From: Biomphalaria glabrata
Taxonomy: Eukaryota; Mollusca; Gastropoda; Planorbidae
Length of the DNA: 64,000 nucleotides
Direction of reading: 5' to 3'
NCBI RefSeq assembly: GCF_947242115.1
Contig: NC_074728.1
Location: forward strand, 10,482,221-10,546,220
The position numbers were made by a program, and so were the translations under genes. The notes under the pieces were generated by a model. It saw only the letters and a program-made list of their open reading frames with translations. It had not been told where the DNA came from and did no database searches. Shown piece after piece: positions 11,611 to 21,000 of the stretch (the stretch's first letter is position 1; each line of letters begins with the position of its first letter).

Positions 11611-11867
11611 TAAAAAAAAAAAGGAATTTTGCTACCGTAGCCACTACGTGGCACCTCGATGGAGAACGGAACATCAAAGTAGAACAAACCTGAAAAACAA
11701 ACATTTTATTTTTTTAGCCTTACTAGCTAACGTCTATAGAATAATCATGGCATAATCAATCATGGAACCATACTAATGAATCAATCAATCAAAGGTGCGT
11801 ATCTTAAGTTGCGCCGTAACCGGATATTCCCTGAGTTTAAACAGTGATGTGTGAAAAAACAAACAAA

Positions 11868-12138
11868 CCCAATTACATTCGACAAATTAGTTTCCTGACA
11901 TTTACAATAAACAAGGTTACAAAAGACAGTTTGTGTGAAAACACAAACTCAAAATCGGTCCCCGAAGGGGTCCACCCAGGCAGGCTTCAATATTTTCAGA
12001 AAAAACATCCAAATGAAATTATATCAAAGACAAATGAGAGATAAGAATGGAGAAAGAAGGTTAACAGATCTTGTGTAGTGCCCCAACGGTCAAGCAGATC
12101 AAAGGATAGGTGAAAGTGAATGTAAAGTTAGATGTGAA
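11868..12138 (+). repeat. Dispersed repeat with LINE-like tail
   Basis: It matches 1745-1930 and 56240-56515. It carries a short direct repeat around TTTGTGT, a GGTCCACCCAGGCAGG block and a tail that translates as EWRKKVNRS followed by CVVPQRS, the C-terminal signature of a LINE protein. Its 3' end GGCCTAACTGATG resumes at 12411 after a SINE insertion. Confidence 0.6.
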
Positions 12139-12150
12139 CCTGGCCTAACT

Positions 12151-12406
12151 AGTTCCTCTTTCAGACCTTGTGGCTTATAGGGCAGATGATGTAAAGTTCA
12201 TCTGTTTTTGTGGCTTACAGTTAACGAGTGTGTAAGTAGCCAGCACAACGACCAACCGCCTTTACTTTTCCCCAACTAATGTCAGGTACCCATTAGAGCT
12301 GAGTGGACGCCCAAATATTCCAAAGTTAAAAATCCCATTCTTCACCAGGATTCGAGCCCGGGACTCCTGGTTCGGAAGCGCTTTACCGCTCAGCCACCGC
12401 ACCTCC
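12151..12406 (-). mobile_element. tRNA-derived SINE, complete, with 12-bp target duplication
   Basis: On the minus strand a tRNA-like head has an A box (GGCTGAGCGGTAAAGCGC) and a B box (GGGCTCGAATCC), followed by a body containing GGGTACCTGACATTAGTTGG and GGTCGTTGTGCTGGC. A perfect 12-bp direct repeat CCTGGCCTAACT flanks it (12139-12150 and 12407-12418). It interrupts the repeat at 11868-12430, so it is younger. It is not a tRNA gene because the stems are not conserved and the body continues for about 180 bp. Confidence 0.88.
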
Positions 12407-12589
12407 CCTGGCCTAACTGATGTCTTATAATTGATCTAATTGTTTTGAAAAATGTTCAATCTCTTATTCGAATTCTCAAAAAAAAAAAAAAAATAAAATA
12501 ATTTCCGCAATTAAAAAAAAAGTTCATGAAAATGAAGTTTACAAGATTACTATTCGTTTTTAATTAGGTCTATGTTATAATGCATACTA

Positions 12590-12833
12590 ATTAGCTTTTT
12601 CTCTTAAAAAAACTGCTTACATAACTGATTTTAAAAATTAGATTTTTCGCTTTAAGAAAAAAAAGTAGCCGTTGCATCAGAACTTTGAATGGTCTAAAAT
12701 ATTGTGATGTCGGATTTTAAATATATTTTCTAGTTTACGAGATCTAAACGGGACGGACGGACAGACATTTCGCACAAAACTAATAGCGTCATTTCCCCTT
12801 TCGAGGGCCGCTAAAAATGACAAAAATACCTTA
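12590..12833 (+). repeat. GCCGCTAAAA-ended repeat, copy 1
   Basis: This is a family of about 280 bp also at 16683-16987, 57627-57892 and, inverted, 59970-60246. Shared blocks are AAAAGTAGCCGTTGCA, a TTTACGAGATCTAAACGGGA segment with GGACAGACATT, and the end GAGGGCCGCTAAAA. It is probably a non-autonomous transposon. Confidence 0.7.
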
Positions 12834-12884
12834 AGATGTATTTAATTGTTAAGCTTATGAGATATATAAGTTATGTTAATGAGT

Positions 12885-12945
12885 GACTTAAAATCTGTCG
12901 TTTGTTTTGCTGGCTGATTCAGGCAACCCATAAAACGAAATAGTG
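12885..12945 (-). repeat. LINE 3' fragment
   Basis: The reverse complement gives ATGGGTTGCCTGAATCAGCC, matching the end of the reverse transcriptase frame at about 21270-21310 (WNGLPE.AR). Confidence 0.55.
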
Positions 12946-13589
12946 TAATGGGTAATGCAGATATCGTATATGGAGGAATGTTGAGGCGCTGTAAGGAAAA
13001 GTCAGGAGAATAATATCAAGGGATTGACTGGTTTGTCCGTGAAAGAGACCAATGATGGAGAGAGAAAAACGGATCACGCGTGGTGCCTCAAAGGTACAAC
13101 AGATTCAAGGAACAGTGGGAAGTGAAGATTAAAGAGAAAAAAAAAAGTAAAGATTGGAAGAGAATTTGAAATACATAAATAACTTAAAATTAAAAGTCGA
13201 TGGCGCTTAATGAAAGGATTACTGATACCAACTAAACATTTCAAAAGTAGAAGATATTTATATAAATAATACTACTATTATAGTAATACCATACGTAACA
13301 ATAGTAATGAAACATTAGATAATCATAAAAAAACAAATGTACACAAAAAATACTTACATACCAGACAGATAGTTTCTTGGATCTACATGAAGAGCAAGAA
13401 TAGTGGAAGGGAGATAAAATGCAGGTGGTGTAAACATTAAAAGGAGAAAGAAGGGTGAAAATGATGCCGTGTTTGGGGAGGACAGATGAACAACCAGTGA
13501 CCGCAGTTGTGGCCTCTCCAGTCACACGAGAAGTGGCAAAGGGAAACGAATGCTTCTTAAGACGTAACACTCCACAGAGAAAGTGAAAC

Positions 13590-13745
13590 ATCAATTTGAA
13601 TTTCTGAACTTGACTAGAACAGACGCAAAGTAGACCCGTGAGATTAATTAATAACAAATAAATATTCACATTTAATTAGAGTAAGACCATTAGTCAAATC
13701 ACACATTTTGAAACACTTCAAGACAGAAGAATAAAAAGTAAAGTA
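13590..13745 (+). repeat. LINE fragment (CR1/Jockey-like)
   Basis: The DNA matches 21000-21110: an ATTCACATTTAATTAGAGTAAG segment encoding an SHLTRV-like peptide, followed by a LQDRRIKSK-like peptide. It is a short decayed piece of the same element as 20830-21420. Confidence 0.6.
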
Positions 13746-13864
13746 CCCTAAATCATGACTAAACAAGATTACAAAGAGAGTTTGTGTTACACAAACTCAG
13801 AGGCGGCCCCCGTCGAAGTCGGATCCCTGTCGGATCTGCATATTCGCAAATAATATTCAAGAGG

Positions 13865-14055
13865 TGATTTAATTTTGATGTAAAATGTTTTACACGTTTC
13901 GGATGTTCCTTCAGAGTTGAAGATAATTACTTCCTAGTCCAAACCTCCAGCAGGACGACGGGGGATGGGAGCGGGCAGGGTTTGAACCCTGGGCCATCCA
14001 TAAATCTGAACGACAGTCCAGCGCGCAAACCGCACGACCAGGCAGCCATCCGATG
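13865..14055 (-). mobile_element. tRNA-like SINE, third family
   Basis: The minus-strand head reads GGCTGCCTGGTCGTGCGGTT then CAGGGTTCAAACCCTGCC (B-box-like), followed by a GGAGGTTTGGACTAGGAAGT body. Related copies are at 42225-42400 (+), 50665-50815 (-) and 51085-51240 (-). Confidence 0.75.
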
Positions 14056-14409
14056 GTCAAAAGTAATAATGTTTCAAAGATTCATTTGCCGTAAATTTAA
14101 ATTTAAATTTAATAAAAAAATAGTAGATTAGTTTTAGTATATTAAAACATTACAATATTGATCAAAACGTTTGGAAATGAAAATCTACACTTTTTTTTTA
14201 CACTTTAAGTTTAGAAATTGAAATTCTACATCTTAATCTAGTCTATTTTAGTCTAAACTAGATCTAGAAATTCTAGATCTAGACTCTAAAATAATTTTAA
14301 TTAGAATATAAATCCAGATCTAGATATACTGTAATAAAAATCTAGATCTAGTTTAAAAAATCTAGATTAGATCTAAATCAAGATATCATTCCTTTTTTAA
14401 ACGCGAGTC

Positions 14410-15200
14410 ACATAACGAGGCTTAATAAACATTACCATACCGAGTTCTTTTTTCATTTCATTTGAAGAATTAATTCCATATAACGTCTGAGGAAAAAAAA
14501 ACACTACGTCACACGGCCTAGCAAGAATAAAAATCGCCTTCATCTATAAGAGCCATTTATCGAGTGTTCATAGACTTTGGTGCACCGAGTGCGTTCTTTA
14601 AGCATTTCATTTAAAGAATTCATTCCATATGACGTCAAAGGAAAAAAAACACTACGTCACACGGCCTAGCTAGAATAAAAATCGCCTTCATCATTACGAG
14701 CCTTTTATCGAGTGTGCATAGACATTGGTGCACCGAGTGCGTTCTTTTAGCATTTCATTTAAAGAATTCATTCCATATGACGTCAAAGGAAAAAAAAACA
14801 CTACGTCACAAGGCCTAGCTAGACTAAAAATCACCTTTATCAACACGAGCCATTTCTCGAGTGTTCATAGACATTGGTGCACCGAGTGCGTTCTTTTAGC
14901 ATTTCATTTAAAGAATTCATTCCATGTGACGTCAAAGGAAAAAAAAACACTACGTCACACGGCTTAGTTAGACTAAAATATGTTTTCATTAATACAAGCA
15001 ATTTTTTCGAGGGTTAATAGACATTGGTGCACCGAGTGCGTTATTTTAACATTACATTTAAAGAGTCCTTTCATATGACGTCAAAGAAAAAAAATTCCAT
15101 TACCTCACAATAGGCTAGTACCGGTACCATAAAAAAAATGTCTTTATTTACACGAGATATTTAACGAGGGTTCATAGACATTGGTGCACTGAGTTCTAAT
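14410..15200 (+). repeat. 149-bp satellite, about five units
   Basis: The landmark TTGGTGCACCGAGTGCG recurs near 14580, 14730, 14878 and 15027, with degraded forms near 14430 and 15180, a spacing of about 149 bp. Each central unit contains a palindromic ATGACGTCA and a second ACGTCAC about 20 bp on, spaced by an A-run. Divergence rises toward both ends, as in an old satellite homogenised in the middle. Confidence 0.85.
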
Positions 15201-15214
15201 AGATATTATTTAAA

Positions 15215-16345
15215 AAGGATCAAAGCCACATTGTTTTTGCGTTTTGTCTGTCAGTCGGTCTGTCCGTTATCTTGATATAAAAAAAAACAACTAAAAGTTA
15301 TTAAAAATTGATTAACCTTTATTTTACGTTTCAAAACATCGCAATAATTTTTAGGTATGAACACAATTGAAAAGTTTATATAATAGATTGTTCCGGATGT
15401 TTGTATAAATAGTAAAAGAAAAAGAGAATTTCAGATAAATGTAATACCGTTAATTAAATTTTTTGGATGGTCTCGTATAAAAATTAGATGTACTACAGCC
15501 ACGTGGAGAGATTTTCATACCTTACTTTGGTGTTTGGATTCTGTTTTCCTTAAAAATCGGAACATAATATTAACGATAATTAGATTTTTTAATGTTTTAG
15601 GTAGAAAGTTAAATGTACTGTAAGAGAGTAGTGAGTTAAAATATTTTTCATAAAAATCCGTAAAAACATTATTTCGTAAATGAGAAGATTATTTGTTTAT
15701 TAATTAGAAGAGGGAGTTCAAACGATTATTTGGCGTTAGTAGATTTTTAAATAAATTCGGAATTTTCTGGCGACGATTTGTAAGAAACAAAATCCGGAAC
15801 CTTCTTTATCGATTACAAAACTTCTATGTTATGTTTTACAAGAAAATTAAATGTCTAAAAAGTAATTTTCAGTAATCAATGCTAGTAAATTACTTTTTTT
15901 AAAAGCCTTATGCGATTTCAAACAATCATTAGGCATAATTCATGTTTTATAAAACAATATCCGGAACATTTTTACAATTAATGAAATATAAGTCAGTATA
16001 GAGATTATGATTTAGCATTAATATGCTATTTACATAAAAAACGGAACAACATATTATTGATAATGTGTTTTTGCAACGTTTAAGCATGGAAATTGAATGT
16101 AATATAAGTTAGAAGAGCAAACAAACATTTGTTGGCGTTGATTAGTTTTGCACAAAAAAATCCGGAACAATCAATTTTAGATACTTAAAACTATTGAGAT
16201 GTTATGGCAGGAACATTAGAGGGTAAATCAGATTTTCAATAGCTTTTAGAGTTCTAGTTTTTTAAATCTAATCGTGACGGACAGACCGACCAACAGACAA
16301 AACGCACAAAAATAAGCTTCTTTTATTCGGATGGGGGCACTAAAC
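15215..16345. mobile_element. Inverted-repeat element of about 1.1 kb with internal CCGGAAC repeats
   Basis: The ends carry inverted copies of about 30 bp: GCGTTTTGTCTGT then GTCGGTCTGTCCGT at 15239-15268 and its reverse complement at 16276-16308. Between them AATCCGGAAC or a near form recurs about eight times (near 15390, 15555, 15653, 15790, 15958, 16036, 16158). There is no coding frame. It is probably a fold-back or non-autonomous DNA element. Confidence 0.6.
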
Positions 16346-16682
16346 AAAAAATAAATAAAAACCGTTTTTTTTAAAAAAGTTTAAGGAATTGGTTTAGCAC
16401 CTGATCATGTTGCGACGTTACGCTACTGCACGAAAATCGCTGCATAAAAAGTCCATTTAAAAAAATGTGCGTGATATTTACATACAAAGTGCATTATTAG
16501 CCTTTATAAACAAACAGAAATGTTTTCTTTTAATTTTAGCAGCTAGTTGACCAGAAAAAACGTCTTTAACTATTATTTGTATTTGTTGTAAACATTTCCT
16601 GTACATTTTAAAAATATATTTGACTTAGTGATACTGAAAATACACAAAAATTGTCCATCTTTGTTAGCATATTGTAACATTG

Positions 16683-16987
16683 CCTCCCTTACATTTACGT
16701 AATTGTTTTAGAATTGGTGTATTTTTATGAAAAAATCGCTTGAATAATTAATTTTATAAATTAAACGGTTTGCTTTTAGAAAACCAAAAGTAGCCGTTGC
16801 ACCTAAACTTTTCAAGCCGGATTTAATGATGAAATAATATTTTTCATATCTCTTCTAGTTTTCGAGATCTGAGTGTGACAGACGGACAGACGGACAGACG
16901 GACAGACGGACAGACGGACAGACGGACAGACGGACATTTTGCACAAACCTAATAGCGGCTTTTTCCCCTTACGGGGGCCGCTAAAAA
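16683..16987 (+). repeat. GCCGCTAAAA-ended repeat, copy 2, with GACGGACA microsatellite
   Basis: Same family as 12590-12833. Here the GGACAGAC motif has expanded into about eight 8-bp units (16878-16934). It ends in GGGGGCCGCTAAAA. Confidence 0.75.
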
Positions 16988-17039
16988 AAAAGCAACCTGA
17001 TAAAATAATGAGAACGTCACATAGATATAATATTATTTT

Positions 17040-17175
17040 CTATTCCATATAATAGGATAAATTCGTATAAATACTTCCTTCTTACCCAGTGCCCTTAGAG
17101 CATGGAACGGGATCTCCGAATCAACCAGGACAACCATGGATTTGGCATGCCCGATAGTCAAACACTGGAATATAT
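17040..17175 (+). repeat. LINE 3' fragment
   Basis: The frame reads SFLPSALRAWNGISES, matching SFYPSAIRAWNGLPEL in the longer LINE copy at 21240-21290. It is truncated on both sides. Confidence 0.65.
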
Positions 17176-17331
17176 TTAGGACGTAATTAATTATTTTGTA
17201 ATTTGTGAGATTAAATAAAATTATGTCTATAGAAACATAGAAACAAAAACTTAAGTTCGCTGAGATTCCTAATCCAACTCCAATTGTGGTTTTGGTCAAA
17301 CGAAAACAAACACAAAACTTTTATAGTTCAG

Positions 17332-17445
17332 GGGCCTGGAGGTTGAGTGGTACAGCGCTTGGCTTCCGAATGGGGGGTGCCGGGTTCAAATCAACTTGTT
17401 CTGCCTTTCGCTTTTAAAAGGTCACATTTTCTAACAGCCCCTTCA
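17332..17445 (+). repeat. tRNA-derived SINE head
   Basis: GAGTGGTACAGCGCTTGGC resembles an A box and GCCGGGTTCAAATC a B box, as in the SINE at 12151-12406. The body is short. Confidence 0.65.
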
Positions 17446-17447
17446 CT

Positions 17448-17641
17448 CAGTGGCGTTTATAGGAATTAGCCATCATTTAGGGGCCGGGGGGGGGGGCTTG
17501 ACCTCTTTGGAGGCCCCTGCATTTCGCATGATATTTAATATTTAATGTAAAAAACACTCATATGGGGGCCCCCCTCAAGTGTGGGCCCGGTGGGATTTTT
17601 GTAATTCTCCCCTTCCTCCCCTCACCCTAGCCACGCCTCTG
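17448..17641. mobile_element. hAT-like MITE, copy 1
   Basis: It begins CAGTGGCGT and ends CTAGCCACGCCTCTG, an imperfect terminal inversion of the hAT type. The flanking 8-mers CCTTCACT and CCTCCCCT match at 6 of 8. The interior shares TTTAATGTAAAAA and GGGGGCCCCC.TCAAGTG with 26196-26397 and 31951-32085. Confidence 0.7.
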
Positions 17642-18018
17642 CCTCCCCTGTGTACTATACCATTTCTTTGTGTCTACATGTAGGCCACGTTTGTTGGAAG
17701 ACAACTTCATTAGTGGTTATAAACATCAGAAGTCGTGACTCGTAGTATAGAGGGACAGCTCTACTAACGATTATAAACATCAGAAGTCCTGATTCACTAC
17801 AGGATGACATAGAACTTAAGTTTCTACACATTACATTTTAATGTCTCTGAGTTTTCTCTGTAAATCTTTGACCTATCAGTTTTCAATTATGTCCCTTTTT
17901 ATGTGCCTGAGCGTTAATGTGAGATCAATCAGATCGATAATACAAGTGGTGTACACCAAGCCATGAGCAGGTCTGTGTCAATCATTCTGTGGAAAAGCTA
18001 CAAACTATATGAAACAAA
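17642..18018 (+). other. Upstream region of the transcobalamin-like gene
   Basis: No gene is seen. A segment with TTATAAACATCAGAAGTC occurs twice, near 17720 and 17778, a duplication of about 58 bp. No clear TATA box was chosen. Confidence 0.4.
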
Positions 18019-21000
18019 ATGATACAACGCTGGTTGCTGTTCGTGGTTGTAGTAGGATTCATATCGGCTTCATCAGCACAAAGTAGACTTGATAAATGGT
18101 AGAATATAATGATATAATATTTATATTTCTGTTATTCTTTATGGCAATATTTGGTATTAGCATATCGTTACTTAAAACTATTAACTATTCGTTTATCTAT
18201 ATGGCGTATCATTTATGATTTAGTTGATTATTTTTATAGACATGTTTTTTTTTTTATTTGGAATTAACTCTTTCACTCCTAATTGACGCTGCCAACGTTG
18301 ATTTGACCCTACTAAACTAAATTGATTTCTGGATTTATAAACTTAAATTTGTGTTCTGTAAAAAAGGGCAAAAAGACAGGGAAGAATGGAGAAAGACGGT
18401 CGACAAGTCTTGCTTGGTGCCCCAACGGTCCAACAGGCTAAGGGATAGGTAATTGTAACGTAAAAAAAAAGCATGCATTCCCTTATAATTTGATACAAAA
18501 TAAAATATTTTCTGATAAACAAACAAAAAAGTTATTGAAGTTTAATCATAAAAGGATAGTGAAATACAAATGAGCAAAATGAATAATTCTATCGGAACGA
18601 TGAAAATAATTACGCAGAGAAAGAGTTAAACAGCTAAACTTAAACTAAGTTTCAACTAAAATAAAGTAGTTAAACTAAAGGTTTATCATGAATTTCAAAA
18701 TATAGCCCCACTAAATGTTTTAAATTTTTTTAGTGAACTTTTGCCCATCACTACAGAAAACTAAGAAAAGGATGAAAAACAATATTTATTTGATAACTAA
18801 AATAATATACTTTTTATAGCGAAATTTTTGAATAAGTTTTAAAATTATAAACAGAAGCAAACTCATTTATATTTCTACTATACTACATAGCGCTCCCAGC
18901 GAGGTCAATACAAGCGCTATAAAGACACTCTCAAGAGCTCCTTCAAGGAATGCGATATCGACATTCACAACTGGGAAGCACTAGCTCTCGATCGCTCCTT
19001 ATGGCGTGAAGCTGTGAGTCTCGGATTCTCAAGATTTGAAGCAAGAAGAGTGCCCGGGGCGATAGAGCGCCGAACTAACAAAAAGCTGAGAGAAGAAAAA
19101 GGCCTATCTGCAACTGACCAAACCTACCCATGCCACGTATGCGGCCGGCTATTTAAAGCGAGGATTGGACTTTACAGTCATCTTCGAGTCCATAGGAAAT
19201 GAGAAATGTGCTCATCTTCGACAACGAAGGAGGCGCTATATACTACATAATAGCATCATTATCAACAACATAGACTTTGTGAAAGAATATAAACACAAAT
19301 AGCCTACAAAGTTCGACAAGATGAAACAACGTATTGTGAAAGATGTCCATAAAGTGAAGGGAAGTCCATGGTGTATACATTTTTAGAAACATTGAAAATC
19401 TATTTGCGCTTCTTTAGCAACGTAGAATCAAATAAAAGTAAAAATTTTAAACAAATAGCAGAATACTCTGAATAACAAATAGCAGAATACTCTGAATAAC
19501 AAATAGCTGAATACTCTGAATAACAAATAGCTGAATACTCTGAATAACAAATAGCAGAATACTCTGAATAACAAAATGCAGAATACTCTGAATAACAAAT
19601 AGCAGAATACTCTGAATAACAAATAGCAGAATACTCTGAATAACAAATAGCAGAATACTCTAAATAACGAATAGCAGAAAACTCTGAATAACAAATAGCA
19701 GAATACTTTGAATAACTTTTAGTATGAACATCTTCATTGGCATATTATTATGTACACAAATCACTTTTTTGTCCTTTTTTCTCATCCAGAGTTTAGGATA
19801 CAGCTTTCATTTTTAGCATTCGACATCAATGATAATGATTATTCTTGTGTACTGATAAAAGTGGCGGAGGATCACGTATGGCTTGGTAACCCACTGGTGT
19901 TGAATTCGAAACTTTCCAGAGACATTAAATTCCGAAAATGAGGCTGGGATCGATTTCTCGCGAGACAGCAGTTAAAAAAAAACTTTTTTTTTTTACCCCA
20001 GATCTCTAGCTGCATGCCCTACTCTGCAGATCGTTTACTCTTAGTTTCAGTTGCCAACAACTGTCATGAATTCATTTAAAAGCCATTATTTATCTTAAAT
20101 ACGAAAATTGAATACTTACAAGCTTTCGGGATATATAATCTTTCATAAGTAAAGTTCCCCTTTCAGACTTTGCGATCTATATGACAGATGATATAAAGTT
20201 CATCTGTTTCTGTGGACCATGGTTAACTATGGTGTCATGTGGCCAGCACAACGACCAACCGACTTTACTATTTCCCAACTAATGTTAGGTACCCATCAAG
20301 TCACTCCTGCTCTAATATGATCTTATGGTGTTTTTTTTTAACGTGTCCCGATGTCTCAATGAGAGCGCTCAGTGTTTAATAATCTTTTTTTTTTTATTTA
20401 ACTTCTATTTTCAATTCACTCACTACGACGTGGCTAAACAGCAAACCGAAAGACAGAGATTCCTACCCACGAAAGAATGAAACACAATGTCAGCTCCAGC
20501 AGCCAGCCTGCGGACTTTGTGGATGTCTCATCAATGTGACACTCATAGCCAAGAACATTCTCCAGCCGCCTTTCTTTCAGATCTCTGCCAACATCTACAA
20601 CGAACCAATGAGGGCACTTCTGTCTTTCCTACAAAAAGCTGCTGATCTAGTTAATGGGTTTAAGTAAGTTTTTCAGGCCAGCTTCTATTTTTTATTCTAA
20701 TTAGACCACAAATATCATTTTTTAAAAATGTTTTGTCAGATTCACATTTTTAGCACCACATTTATGTTAACCTTTTTCTTACTTCTCAATTGATTTTGTC
20801 AAGCGTACCTTTGATGAAACAAGCTTGCTAAATTGATGAAACTATCAAAAAATTAAACAAAGCATTAGGGTTTATTAAAAGAAATTTCTATAAACCAAAT
20901 AAGAATAAAAAACTAAAATGTTATTTAACCTTGCATCCTCTGTTTGGGACCCCTTAACTCATGAGTACATTAAGAAACTGGAACAGACATAAAATAGAGC

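Noticed and set aside
13241-13669. 142-residue minus-strand frame
   Set aside because: Hydrophobic low-complexity composition, no domain, and its end overlaps a plus-strand LINE fragment.
19428-19694. 88-residue minus-strand repeat frame
   Set aside because: It is a product of a 24-bp minisatellite with a unit divisible by three.
19790-19941. Extra exon of the transcobalamin-like gene
   Set aside because: It reads as protein after a CAG, but the phase does not fit exon 1 or exon 2, and the remaining exons already join cleanly.
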